Program-made: the position numbers and the translations under genes
Notes under the pieces: model-generated
The model's database searches: none
What the model was told of the DNA's origin: nothing
What the model saw: only the letters and a program-made list of their open reading frames with translations
Source: Acinetobacter towneri DSM 14962 = CIP 107472
Lineage (GTDB): Bacteria > Pseudomonadota > Gammaproteobacteria > Pseudomonadales > Moraxellaceae
Length of the DNA: 64,000 bases
Assembly: GCF_000368785.1 (NCBI RefSeq)
Contig: NZ_KB849689.1
Coordinates: forward strand, 487,308 to 551,307
Direction: 5' to 3'
Shown here: positions 42,813 through 50,400 of the stretch, in pieces
Layout: the number at the start of each line of letters is the position of its first letter
Numbering within the stretch: the stretch's first letter is position 1

Positions 42813-43181
42813 ATGCAAGAAAACGCATTACCATGGTTTATTAAATTAGTTCCAGCAGTTGTGGGGGCAATCCTTGCTTTAGTGCTTAGCGGGGATATTG
42901 ATAAAGACGGGAAAATCCAAGTCACGTTAGGCGTGATCGGTAAATTCTTATTCAGTGTGTCGGTCAGTTTATATGGCGGTGCGGCATTCATTGAATACTA
43001 CGAATTAAGCCAGTATTCACACATGGCACAAGGCTTTGTGATGCTGATTTTTGCTGTATTCGGATTGTTGGCCATCGGTATTGTTTATCAATCCATCGCA
43101 CTCATGCATGGTAAATCATTAGCAGAAGTTATTGCTGAAGTGAAAGCCGCTTTCGTTGCGATTATCGGGGGTGGTAAGTGA
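42813..43181 (+). CDS. Holin-like membrane protein
   Basis: The start at ATG 42813 is preceded by GGAGA at about seven bases. The 122-aa product has three hydrophobic stretches (LVPAVVGAILALVLSG, FLFSVSVSLYGGAAFI, FVMLIFAVFGLLAIGIVY) and a helical cytoplasmic-type tail. With the endolysin gene directly downstream and overlapping, it is very probably the holin that releases the enzyme to the cell wall. No separate spanin genes were recognised. Confidence 0.78.
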   Translation: MQENALPWFIKLVPAVVGAILALVLSGDIDKDGKIQVTLGVIGKFLFSVSVSLYGGAAFIEYYELSQYSHMAQGFVMLIFAVFGLLAIGIVYQSIALMHGKSLAEVIAEVKAAFVAIIGGGK

Positions 43182-43762
43182 ATAAGATGCAAATTAAGAA
43201 ACTGCAAAAAATAGTCAGTGTTGCGGATGATGGCATCATTGGTCGTGGCACATTAACTGCAGTATTCAGAAAACTTGGTGCTTCACAAAGCCGAGCTGAA
43301 GAACTCGGTCTTGCTGCTAATGTTCATCTGCGAAACTTCGGTATTCTTGATAACTCACTTCGCTTCACGCACTTCTTTGCACAGTTAGCACATGAATCTG
43401 GAAACTTCCGATACATGGAAGAAATAGCTTCAGGTTCTGCTTATGAAGGACGTGCTGATTTAGGTAATACACAAGTTGGGGATGGCAAGCGATTTAAAGG
43501 ACGCGGACCGATTCAGCTCACTGGCCGCGCAAACTATCGTAAGTATGGACAACAACTAGGCATCGACTTTGAAAATAATCCTGAAATTGTAGCAATCCCA
43601 AGCATCGGGTTGATGGTCGCTTGCAAGTTCTGGGCTGACAATGGACTTAATTTGTTGGCAGATCAAGATGATGTAAGGGCTGTGACACGTCGTATCAATG
43701 GTGGTTATAACGGTTTTGAAGATCGTAAATCACACTTAGCAAAGCTGAAAGGCTGGGTGTGA
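43178..43762 (+). CDS. Endolysin, glycoside hydrolase family 19
   Basis: The 194-aa lysozyme/chitinase-like enzyme should cleave peptidoglycan glycan strands. FFAQLAHESGNFRYMEEIAS contains the catalytic Glu, and RFKGRGPIQLTGRANYRKYG is the conserved GH19 strand. The final segment (VRAVTRRINGGYNGFEDRKS) is the usual family end. The start is GTG 43178, overlapping the holin stop, or ATG 43187. Confidence 0.92.
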   Translation: MNKMQIKKLQKIVSVADDGIIGRGTLTAVFRKLGASQSRAEELGLAANVHLRNFGILDNSLRFTHFFAQLAHESGNFRYMEEIASGSAYEGRADLGNTQVGDGKRFKGRGPIQLTGRANYRKYGQQLGIDFENNPEIVAIPSIGLMVACKFWADNGLNLLADQDDVRAVTRRINGGYNGFEDRKSHLAKLKGWV

Positions 43763-43768
43763 TAAAAA

Positions 43769-43790
43769 GCCCGCTAAGTGCGGGCTGTAT
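43769..43790. terminator. Bidirectional terminator after the lysis genes
   Basis: GCCCGC-TAAGT-GCGGGC, with A residues before and T residues after, ends the late operon and also faces the leftward gene at 43796. Confidence 0.8.
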
Positions 43791-43795
43791 TTTTA

Positions 43796-44140
43796 TTAAA
43801 TATATCTATGGCTTTCTTTGTAGTATATAAATTTAAGCTGCTTATAGCTTAAATACGATCCGATCAGGACAGGTAGCATGTAAATAACAAAAAAGCCGAC
43901 TTCAAATGCCATTAAGTTATTAAAAATATATAACTCAAGATTTGGGTTAAAAATGAGTGCAACTTTCAAAAGAAGGGGTGCAATCTTTAAAAATAGGTAT
44001 GATAAAAACATTCCTAGTACCGCAAAAGCGCAAGCTTTAGCTTTCCCACTTAAAAAGCAATTCGCCACCCAAACAAAAAAACGAACAATTAAATCCATGA
44101 GAACCATAATAAAAACACAATTAGTTTGAGCATAAAACAT
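43796..44140 (-). CDS. Membrane protein of the accessory region
   Basis: The 114-aa product has three hydrophobic helices (IMVLMDLIVRFFVWVANCFL, CAFAVLGMFLSYLFLKIAPL, GFFVIYMLPVLIGSYLSY) and a basic C-terminus. Alternative starts are possible near residue 12. It lies on the minus strand downstream of the lysis cassette, a position where lysogenic-conversion genes are common. No family is known to me. Confidence 0.6.
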   Translation of the reverse strand: MFYAQTNCVFIMVLMDLIVRFFVWVANCFLSGKAKACAFAVLGMFLSYLFLKIAPLLLKVALIFNPNLELYIFNNLMAFEVGFFVIYMLPVLIGSYLSYKQLKFIYYKESHRYI

Positions 44141-44218
44141 TCAAATAAATAAGTACACAGCAAAGCTGTGCTAAGCATCCTTTAAGATCCTTTTGAAGAG
44201 CACCCAAAGGTGCCCATT

Positions 44219-44923
44219 TTATTTGCGTGTATTAATTGGGCCAAACATTCCAGAATTAATTAACATTTCCCATGTTTTTTTTATAGCCTGACCTGTTTCT
44301 TGATTTACAAATAAAGAAGATCTACGCCCATGAGGTTTACCCAATAAGTGTGGCAACATATTATCCCACGTTTCAGCACAACTACTCATCTTTGAGGCTT
44401 CTATGGCTTTCTCTAAGATTAATGGCATAGCTGTAGACAAAGGTATGGTTCCATCTTCGTAGAGTGGTTTGCTCCATTCACACTTTACCAATATTGCTGT
44501 TGCTTTTGAGCTATAAAATTTCACTCCTAAGCGTTCTGCAGTAATCAAAGCATGATTATTTCTTAACTGTTGATGCACAGAATCAATGACTCGCTGTCCA
44601 TCAGCATACGGACAAGTAATAAAACCATGAGCAAAGAAAACTGTATGATCTAAGTCCTTGTATCCACAATCTGCATGCGGAACAACAACATTTCTAGAAT
44701 TTTTTTGGATATTTAATAAAGGATGCCAATCAGGATACCAATCTATAACTGGGCCTAAATCAATAAACAAATCTTCTAGAAAACTTTTACTCTCTCTTCG
44801 CTCCTCAATGCTTAAATCATTAAGTCGAGAAAGAAGATAGTTTTCAGCCCAAGCTCGTCCATCTTTTATTTCTTCATCTGCTCTAAAGGCCATTCTGACA
44901 ATCTCACTACAATGAATTAACAT
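44219..44923 (-). CDS. Unknown accessory protein
   Basis: The 234-aa soluble protein starts MLIHCSEIVRMAFRADEEIK and shows VVPHADCGYKDLDHTVFFAH and CEWSKPLYEDGTIPLSTAMP. I could not assign it to a family. It is divergent from the GHKL-ATPase gene with a shared 174-bp control region that carries a direct repeat. A hairpin (GCACC...GGTGC) follows the stop. A link with the ATPase gene is a hypothesis from shared position only. Confidence 0.6.
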   Translation of the reverse strand: MLIHCSEIVRMAFRADEEIKDGRAWAENYLLSRLNDLSIEERRESKSFLEDLFIDLGPVIDWYPDWHPLLNIQKNSRNVVVPHADCGYKDLDHTVFFAHGFITCPYADGQRVIDSVHQQLRNNHALITAERLGVKFYSSKATAILVKCEWSKPLYEDGTIPLSTAMPLILEKAIEASKMSSCAETWDNMLPHLLGKPHGRRSSLFVNQETGQAIKKTWEMLINSGMFGPINTRK

Positions 44924-44935
44924 GATATTTTAATT

Positions 44936-44967
44936 TTACGCACAAAACACCAACTTTATGCACAAAA
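44936..44967. repeat. Direct repeat in the divergent control region
   Basis: TTACGCACAAAA (44936-44947) and TTATGCACAAAA (44956-44967) differ at one base and are offset by 20 bp, nearly two helical turns. They lie between two divergent genes, where they could be regulator sites. The remaining part of 44968-45097 is A+T-rich with no gene that I can support. Confidence 0.45.
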
Positions 44968-45097
44968 TTAAAAATATTTATTTATATACCTGTTATTATT
45001 AACTTTAATCATTGACGGATCTGCTAAAGATGCTTCAATATGTTCCATATTTTCAATTAAATAATTGTTGTATCAGCAACATTTGGGAAGGGGGAAC

Positions 45098-47077
45098 ATG
45101 GGTAATAGAGTTAAGGATTTCAAGCCTTTAAAAATAGTGGCAACACCAGGACACATTAAAACTTTAACAGAAGCTTCTGCAACGAAAGCATTAAGTGAAC
45201 TCATTTGGAATGGTTTTGATGCATCTTCTAAAATTGTTTCGGTGACGCTTAACTCAACCTCTTTAGGCGGACTAGATACGATTATCGTTGAAGACCAAGG
45301 TAACGGGATCCCTTTTAAGGACGCAAATACATATTTTGGAGCAATTGGCGATTCATGGAAAAAATTTAAAAAAGAAACTTATCATCATCCTTTACATGGT
45401 CAAAATGGCAGGGGAAGATTTAAAGCTTTTTGTCTAGGTGCAGATATTGAATGGAATACTACATTTGAAGATCAGAACTCCTATAGCACTTATTCAATAA
45501 TTGGTAATCATAATAAAATTGAAGAATTTAAAACTAGTGCATTAGAAAGTAATAATAATGGTCAAAAGGGTACTAAAGTTACTATTTCTAACTTGTATAA
45601 TAAGGCAAATGAGTTATTAAAAGAAAAAACAAGAAATGAGCTTACAAAAATTTTTGCAGTTTACCTAACAGAGTTTCCGCATCTTCAGTTAAATTTTAAT
45701 GGAATCAAAATTGATCCAAAAAGTGTACAAGCTTGTTCAAAAGATTATGATTTAACTGAAGATTGCAGTGAAATTACAACACACCCAGTTAAACTAACTA
45801 TTATTGAATGGAATATTGAAACAGAGCGCGTTATAAACTTATGTTCAGCTAAAGGAATTTCTTTAGAAGAGTACGAGCCTAAAAATAGGATTAAAGCAAA
45901 GGGATTTAACTTTACTGCTTATTTGAAAAGTGAGTATTTTCAGGAATTAGAAAATGAAGGAATGCTCTCATTAAAAGAACTTGAACCCACAGTAGTGAAA
46001 ATTCTTGATATAGCTGTTTCTACAACTCAAGAACATTTCAGAAAAAGAATGGCTGAAAAATACAGTGGGATTATTCAAGAGTGGAAAGACCAAAATATTT
46101 ATCCATATCAAGATAAAACAAGTTTCACTTCTGTTGAAAAAGCGGAGCGAGAGGTATTTGACATTCTTGCCGCGAATGTACAAACATTTTTACCTAATTT
46201 TGAAAAAACCGAAAAGACTTCTAAGAAATTTATGTTTAAACTAATTGCTCAAGCTATTACAGAAAATCCAGAATCTGTTCAAAAAATTATTACTGAGGTT
46301 TTGGACTTAAAGAAAGAGGATCAAGATAAATTGGCTGAGCTATTAGATAATACAACACTGTCTTCTATTATTTCTTCTGCCACAATTGTGGCGAATAGAT
46401 TAAATTTTCTTGATGAATTAGAAAATCTTATATATGGAGAGAAAACTAAAAAGGTATTCACTGAAAGAGATCAATTACACAAAATTTTGGAAAATGAAGC
46501 TTGGATTTTTGATGAAAACTTTACTTTGTCTCTGTCTGAGGAACGGTTAGAAACAGTATTGAAAAAGCATATATCAAAACTTGGAGATCGTGAAGATCCA
46601 ATAGAAAGTATTGATCCAGTGCTCTTGTCCGATGGGAGAACTGGGCGTATTGATTTGATGTTAAGTAAAGTCAATCAAACACGTCATGGCGAGTTTGATT
46701 ATTTAATTGTTGAATTGAAGAGACCATCTAAAAAAGTAGATGCTGAAGTTATTGTTCAAATCAAAAAATATGCCACTGCTGTGGCCACAGATGAGCGATT
46801 TCATAATATTCCAGCTAAGTGGACCTTTTTAGCTATTTCCAATGAGTTAGACGATTTTGCTGAAGATGAAGCTAACCAAAGAAATAAACCTAAAGGTTTA
46901 ATTCATGATTCAGCTCAGCATAATATTACAGTATGGGCTAAAACGTGGTCAGAGGTTATTGCTAATGCACGTGCTAAGTTGCAGTTTATTAACGAACATC
47001 TTCAATATGAAGTTACTCAAGAAAGCTCTCAAAAATATTTAAAAGAGGCACATGATAAATTCATCCCTAAGATTTAA
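45098..47077 (+). CDS. GHKL ATPase with C-terminal PD-(D/E)XK-like nuclease domain
   Basis: The start at ATG 45098 has GAAGGGGG just upstream. The 659-aa protein begins with an Hsp90/MutL/MORC-type ATP-binding domain: N-box ELIWNGFD (Glu34, Asn38, Asp41), DQGNG (66-70) and GQNGRGRFK (101-109). The middle is helical. The C-terminal segment GRIDLMLSK...YLIVELKRP...IVQIKKYATA (about residues 516-560) fits a PD-(D/E)XK nuclease core, as in DUF4263/Shedu or Mrr-like proteins. An anti-phage defence role for a lysogen-expressed ATPase-nuclease is inferred. Confidence 0.75.
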   Translation: MGNRVKDFKPLKIVATPGHIKTLTEASATKALSELIWNGFDASSKIVSVTLNSTSLGGLDTIIVEDQGNGIPFKDANTYFGAIGDSWKKFKKETYHHPLHGQNGRGRFKAFCLGADIEWNTTFEDQNSYSTYSIIGNHNKIEEFKTSALESNNNGQKGTKVTISNLYNKANELLKEKTRNELTKIFAVYLTEFPHLQLNFNGIKIDPKSVQACSKDYDLTEDCSEITTHPVKLTIIEWNIETERVINLCSAKGISLEEYEPKNRIKAKGFNFTAYLKSEYFQELENEGMLSLKELEPTVVKILDIAVSTTQEHFRKRMAEKYSGIIQEWKDQNIYPYQDKTSFTSVEKAEREVFDILAANVQTFLPNFEKTEKTSKKFMFKLIAQAITENPESVQKIITEVLDLKKEDQDKLAELLDNTTLSSIISSATIVANRLNFLDELENLIYGEKTKKVFTERDQLHKILENEAWIFDENFTLSLSEERLETVLKKHISKLGDREDPIESIDPVLLSDGRTGRIDLMLSKVNQTRHGEFDYLIVELKRPSKKVDAEVIVQIKKYATAVATDERFHNIPAKWTFLAISNELDDFAEDEANQRNKPKGLIHDSAQHNITVWAKTWSEVIANARAKLQFINEHLQYEVTQESSQKYLKEAHDKFIPKI

Positions 47078-47111
47078 GGATGAAATAATTTTCAGAGTCA
47101 GAAACAGAATA

Positions 47112-47135
47112 TAAAAGCCCCTTGAGGGGCTTTTT
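47112..47135. terminator. Bidirectional terminator
   Basis: AAAAGCCCC-TTGA-GGGGCTTTT between the convergent ATPase and coiled-coil genes serves both. Confidence 0.85.
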
Positions 47136-47136
47136 A

Positions 47137-47808
47137 TTACTCGTTGATGGCTAAGATTTTTCTTATTTCATTTCTAAAATCATCTCTAAGTTTAATAAAT
47201 TCAGCATCATTAACAAAGCCTTCATCACTAAGTTTGTTTGCCTCATCCAAATCACCCTGAATTGCCTTTTGTTCAGCAAGCAAAAACTTATCGAAAAGAA
47301 ATTTCGAAAATCCAAAGCCAATAATTTCAAATATTTTTTCATCGAGATGATGAGGTAAAAAAATAGCATTTTTGTAGAATTCAATCTTAAAAGTTTCTAG
47401 TATTTCGGCAGGCTTTTTATATTTGCTCGAATCTATAATATTTGGATTCCTTCTATCCCGTATTGCTACTTCAAATTCTAAGATTAAAGTATAAAGTGAA
47501 CGTAATGCTTCAGCTTGATCTTTATATACGCCTGAATATGCAATTTGTAATCTTGCATTTTGATATGACAATTCGCTTTTTAACTTTTCATTCTCTTGAG
47601 TATAGTGTGCCTTTATTCGTTCAAGTTTGGCATTAAAATTAGCTTTCTCTCGCTCTAATTGAATGTTTAAGTCCTTTTGAAGCACCAGTTCATCTTTTTT
47701 AATAAATTTTAAAATAACAAGGTTTGTTAAGTAGATCAGTACAGGAATACTAGCAAAAATACCACTATACTCTTTAAGAAAGCCCCATATATTAGAAAAA
47801 ATATCCAT
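47137..47808 (-). CDS. Membrane-anchored coiled-coil protein
   Basis: The protein has 223 aa. One N-terminal membrane helix (residues about 10-33, GIFASIPVLIYLTNLVIL) is followed by a long charged coiled coil (about 40-90, LEREKANFNAKLERIKAHYT) and a soluble helical domain. No family is recognised. Proteins with this layout are common accessory genes and sometimes act as membrane effectors beside defence genes. Here they converge on the GHKL gene, so the link is uncertain. Confidence 0.6.
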   Translation of the reverse strand: MDIFSNIWGFLKEYSGIFASIPVLIYLTNLVILKFIKKDELVLQKDLNIQLEREKANFNAKLERIKAHYTQENEKLKSELSYQNARLQIAYSGVYKDQAEALRSLYTLILEFEVAIRDRRNPNIIDSSKYKKPAEILETFKIEFYKNAIFLPHHLDEKIFEIIGFGFSKFLFDKFLLAEQKAIQGDLDEANKLSDEGFVNDAEFIKLRDDFRNEIRKILAINE

Positions 47809-47906
47809 TTAAAAAGGCCCCATTGATAATTTAGTTTGCTGATATTCATACTTATTAAATTTAAGAGTTTTAGTTAAGCTTAAAATTAATTTTCATCACT
47901 TCTTTT

Positions 47907-48350
47907 TTAAGTACTGACATCATGATCTTCTACAACCAACCAACCAAGACTTCTTTTACCGTTATCTACAACATCAATATGATTGTCGCCCTTAAAAACC
48001 AAAACATCTTTATTGAAAAACTTTAATGAATTCCAAAAAGAAGAGCCACTTAATACTTCTAGAGAAAGGTGAATGTCATTTTGTAGGGCAGAGAGTTCTT
48101 GTGTGTAGTCTAAATCAAGCGTATTGAGCAACTTTCCATAAACCACACGTTTTTTTCCATTTTTTAAATGAATGATTTTTACATCAGAACTGGCAGGAGC
48201 AGAACTCTCATTTCTCAAAAAGCTTTCTTCAAGTCGAGCCACAATATCCGCATTCATTGAGCGATTTAGTTCTTTAGCCGATTCGACAATTTTGTCTTTT
48301 AGCTCTTGCGTCATACGCATTTTGTATTCGACGTCTAAATTTCTAGCCAT
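47907..48350 (-). CDS. Arc/Mnt-like ribbon-helix-helix repressor
   Basis: The 147-aa protein begins with a ribbon-helix-helix domain: YKMRMTQELKDKIVESAKEL, then NRSMNADIVARLEESF, the classic Arc-family segment with N-S-E/D-I. The C-terminal 90 residues are an additional domain with no match that I know. It is divergent from the antirepressor gene. Two identical 15-bp palindromes in between are its probable operators, so it should repress the antirepressor as Arc does in phage P22. Confidence 0.88.
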   Translation of the reverse strand: MARNLDVEYKMRMTQELKDKIVESAKELNRSMNADIVARLEESFLRNESSAPASSDVKIIHLKNGKKRVVYGKLLNTLDLDYTQELSALQNDIHLSLEVLSGSSFWNSLKFFNKDVLVFKGDNHIDVVDNGKRSLGWLVVEDHDVST

Positions 48351-48387
48351 TTTTAGTTAGTTCAGTCCAAATTATTTTTATAATAAT

Positions 48388-48452
48388 ATCCCCAATGGGG
48401 ATTGACAACATATATTTTGAAGAATACAGTTTAATGCATCCCCAATGGGGAT
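48388..48452 (+). promoter_or_regulatory. Antirepressor promoter with two identical operators
   Basis: ATCCCCAATGGGGAT occurs at 48388-48402 and again at 48438-48452, exactly 50 bp apart. Between them are TTGACA (48402-48407) and TACAGT (48425-48430) with a 17-bp spacer. The expected start is around 48437, so one operator abuts the -35 box and the other covers the start site. This fits tight repression by the RHH protein. Confidence 0.85.
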
Positions 48453-48541
48453 AAAAAACCCCTTGCGACTCTCACATCAAACAAGGGGCTCTATCTAATT
48501 CTCTACCAGGAGAAAAGACATGATTAGTCTAACATTTAATG
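48453..48541 (-). ncRNA. Candidate antisense RNA over the antirepressor start (sar-like)
   Basis: Reading leftward, TTGCCC (48576-48571), a 17-bp spacer and TAAATT (48553-48548) form a possible promoter inside the antirepressor gene. About 50-80 nt on, CCCCTTG...CAAGGGG (48459-48465 with 48482-48488) is followed on this strand by six T residues, a good intrinsic terminator. The RNA (about 88 nt) would cover the Shine-Dalgarno and start of the antirepressor mRNA. P22 uses such an RNA (sar) against ant. This is a prediction from sequence only. Confidence 0.45.
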
Positions 48542-49347
48542 AAGTTAAATTTAATCCCATACAGCAAGATGGGCAAGTTTGGTTAACTGCGAGCGAATTG
48601 GCAGGGGCACTAGGTTATGTAAAATCTGATGCAGTTACTCAAGTGTATGAGCGTAATAAAGATGAGTTTACTGCATCAATGACAACGACCCTCAAAATGA
48701 GTGTCGTTAGAAAGACGGGTAAAGTGGAAATGGAAAACCGTATTTTCTCGCTTCGTGGTGCTCACCTAATTGCTATGTTTTCCAAAACAGTTATCGCTAA
48801 GCAATTCCGAAAATGGGTTTTAGATATTTTGGACAAAGCGGTAGATGCACCAGTAGCCAAAACCCACAAATCAGAGCGTGAACCACTAACCAATGCTGTG
48901 AATATGCTCGTGGCTAAAACCAAACACTTAAATTACTCAGAAGCCTATAAACTTGTGCATCAACGCTTCAATGTAGAGCATATCGAAGATATTCCGTATG
49001 AAGCTATACCAGTAGCAGTAGAATACGTGCATCACTTAATAGCGTTATTCTCCCAAGCAGAGAAAAGCCAAACTGCTGTTTCAGATCGCTCACGTTCAAT
49101 GGCACTGCATGCGCTATGGCTCAATCACTGGTGGACAGAATTTGGAGCTTCAATTAGAAAGCTCAGCCCAACCATGGGACATGGTATCCATGACCATTTT
49201 AAATTTGCTGCAGAAGATGCACGGCAAATTGTAGGCAGGGAAGTCTACATGCCAATTTATGAGTTGGCGCAAAGACATGATTGGCATAAGGGCGGGATAG
49301 GCTACAAAGCACTGTCAGAATGCCGCAGTTTAACTCCTGTCATTTAG
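48520..49347 (+). CDS. BRO-N / P22 Ant-type antirepressor
   Basis: The 275-aa protein starts at ATG 48520 behind CCAGGAGAAAAG. Residues 1-110 are a BRO-N domain (FNPIQQDGQVWLTASELAGA, then LRGAHLIAMFSKTVIAKQFR). The C-terminal part (ALHALWLNHWWTEFGASIRK and MPIYELAQRHDW) resembles the P22 antirepressor C-terminal region. It should inactivate CI-like repressors and so promote lytic growth. It is controlled by the divergent RHH repressor. Confidence 0.85.
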   Translation: MISLTFNEVKFNPIQQDGQVWLTASELAGALGYVKSDAVTQVYERNKDEFTASMTTTLKMSVVRKTGKVEMENRIFSLRGAHLIAMFSKTVIAKQFRKWVLDILDKAVDAPVAKTHKSEREPLTNAVNMLVAKTKHLNYSEAYKLVHQRFNVEHIEDIPYEAIPVAVEYVHHLIALFSQAEKSQTAVSDRSRSMALHALWLNHWWTEFGASIRKLSPTMGHGIHDHFKFAAEDARQIVGREVYMPIYELAQRHDWHKGGIGYKALSECRSLTPVI

Positions 49348-49364
49348 TTTTAGCCACCTTTGGG

Positions 49365-49400
49365 TTAATGCCAGTCAGTTAAGAGAGTGACTGGCATTAA
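49365..49400 (+). terminator. Hairpin after the antirepressor gene
   Basis: TTAATGCCAGTCA (49365-49377) pairs perfectly with TGACTGGCATTAA (49388-49400), a 13-bp stem 18 bp after the stop. It has no long T run but probably ends the transcript. Confidence 0.65.
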
Positions 49401-49738
49401 TCTTATGGTGCCTTTTTCATTCCAGAGAACAGCGTATTAGACGATGTTTTTAAGTCAGTAGTGACTTACTTTTCGCTATTTTTTTATGAAAATTCACCCA
49501 TTTTAGTACCAAATTTTTATAATTTTATTTTGTCATAATGGTCAATGCGTTCTATATTTTCCATAATGGTTTTGCAAAAGTTTTGCAGGAATTTTGCAGG
49601 CATTAATTTAAAAAGCATTTAATGGAATGTATTGTATCGTTGAAAAACCTGTAATTATGCTAAAATTTAATAAACAATCTTTTGGTATTTAGTCAAAATT
49701 ATTTTTTAAATTGCATTATAACTTATTGATTTTAAACA
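49401..49738. other. Right attachment arm, gene-free
   Basis: No gene is seen. The DNA is very A+T-rich and contains repeated words: CATAATGG twice (about 49533 and 49562) and three copies of TTTTGCA within about 35 bp (49566-49598). An equivalent TTTTGCAAAA occurs next to the integrase stop at about 2103. These may be integrase or IHF arm sites. The promoter that now drives the reconstituted glycosylase gene must also lie here. Confidence 0.4.
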
Positions 49739-50323
49739 ATGTCAGAAATAGAAACCCATCCACTCGAACCCTTTTTACCAGCCAATGCCAAGCTGTTAAT
49801 GCTTGGGAGTTTTCCACCACCTAAAAGCCGTTGGAAAATGGATTTTTATTATCCGAATTATCAAAATGATATGTGGCGAATTTTGGGCTTATGCTTTTTT
49901 CAAGATAAAAACTACTTTTTAGATTTAGAAGCTAAAAATTTTCATCTTCATAAAATTATTGATTTTTTAAACACCACTGGCATTGCTATTTCAGATACGG
50001 CGCAGCAGGTGATTCGCTTAAAAGGCAATGCATCAGACAAATTTTTACAGATTGAAAAACCAATGGATATTGCAGCACTTTTAAGCAAGATACCTTTATG
50101 TCAAAGCATTATGACCACAGGCGATAAAGCGACTGATACACTCATGTTATCTATGCCTGAATCTGCCGAAAAACCTCAAATTGGGCAGGCGACACATTGC
50201 TATTTTGCCAAGCGTGAGCTGCATTTATATCGGATGCCTTCATCTTCACGAGCCTATCCTTTAGCTTTAGAGAAAAAGGCAGAAGCGTATTTTAACTTAT
50301 TTAAAGAAATAGGCTTACTATAA
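49739..50323 (+). CDS. Uracil-DNA-glycosylase-family protein (DNA-deoxyinosine glycosylase type)
   Basis: The 194-aa repair enzyme should remove deaminated bases from DNA. LLMLGSFPPPKSRWKMDFYY with PNYQNDMWRILG is motif 1 of the single-domain UDG superfamily in its family-6-like (deoxyinosine) form. RMPSSSRAYPL is the C-terminal motif. The first codons (MSEIETHP) and upstream region come from the phage arm; the original host start is stranded at 1847. The gene is thus kept functional after integration but under a different promoter. Confidence 0.88.
   Translation: MSEIETHPLEPFLPANAKLLMLGSFPPPKSRWKMDFYYPNYQNDMWRILGLCFFQDKNYFLDLEAKNFHLHKIIDFLNTTGIAISDTAQQVIRLKGNASDKFLQIEKPMDIAALLSKIPLCQSIMTTGDKATDTLMLSMPESAEKPQIGQATHCYFAKRELHLYRMPSSSRAYPLALEKKAEAYFNLFKEIGLL
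49746..49868. repeat. attR: 123-bp direct repeat with attL
   Basis: Identical to 1860-1982. It covers codons 3-43 of the intact glycosylase gene, so the crossover takes place within coding sequence and the reading frame is preserved. Confidence 0.93.
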
Positions 50324-50400
50324 GTAACTTTAAATAATTGTAGACAGTGATGGCAGAGAAAGAAAAATACGCTTCCATAATTAATGTCTATCTATTGTCA

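Larger units (their letters stand above)
1860..49868. mobile_element. Complete prophage, siphovirus-type with Mu-like head genes
   Basis: The element is bounded by the 123-bp repeats. It contains integrase and excisionase, recombination genes, a CI/Cro switch, replication genes, terminase, portal, protease, capsid, tail, lysis and antirepressor genes, all apparently intact. Excision between the repeats would release a 47,886-bp circle. No structural gene is visibly broken, so it may be inducible; that is inference. Confidence 0.93.
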
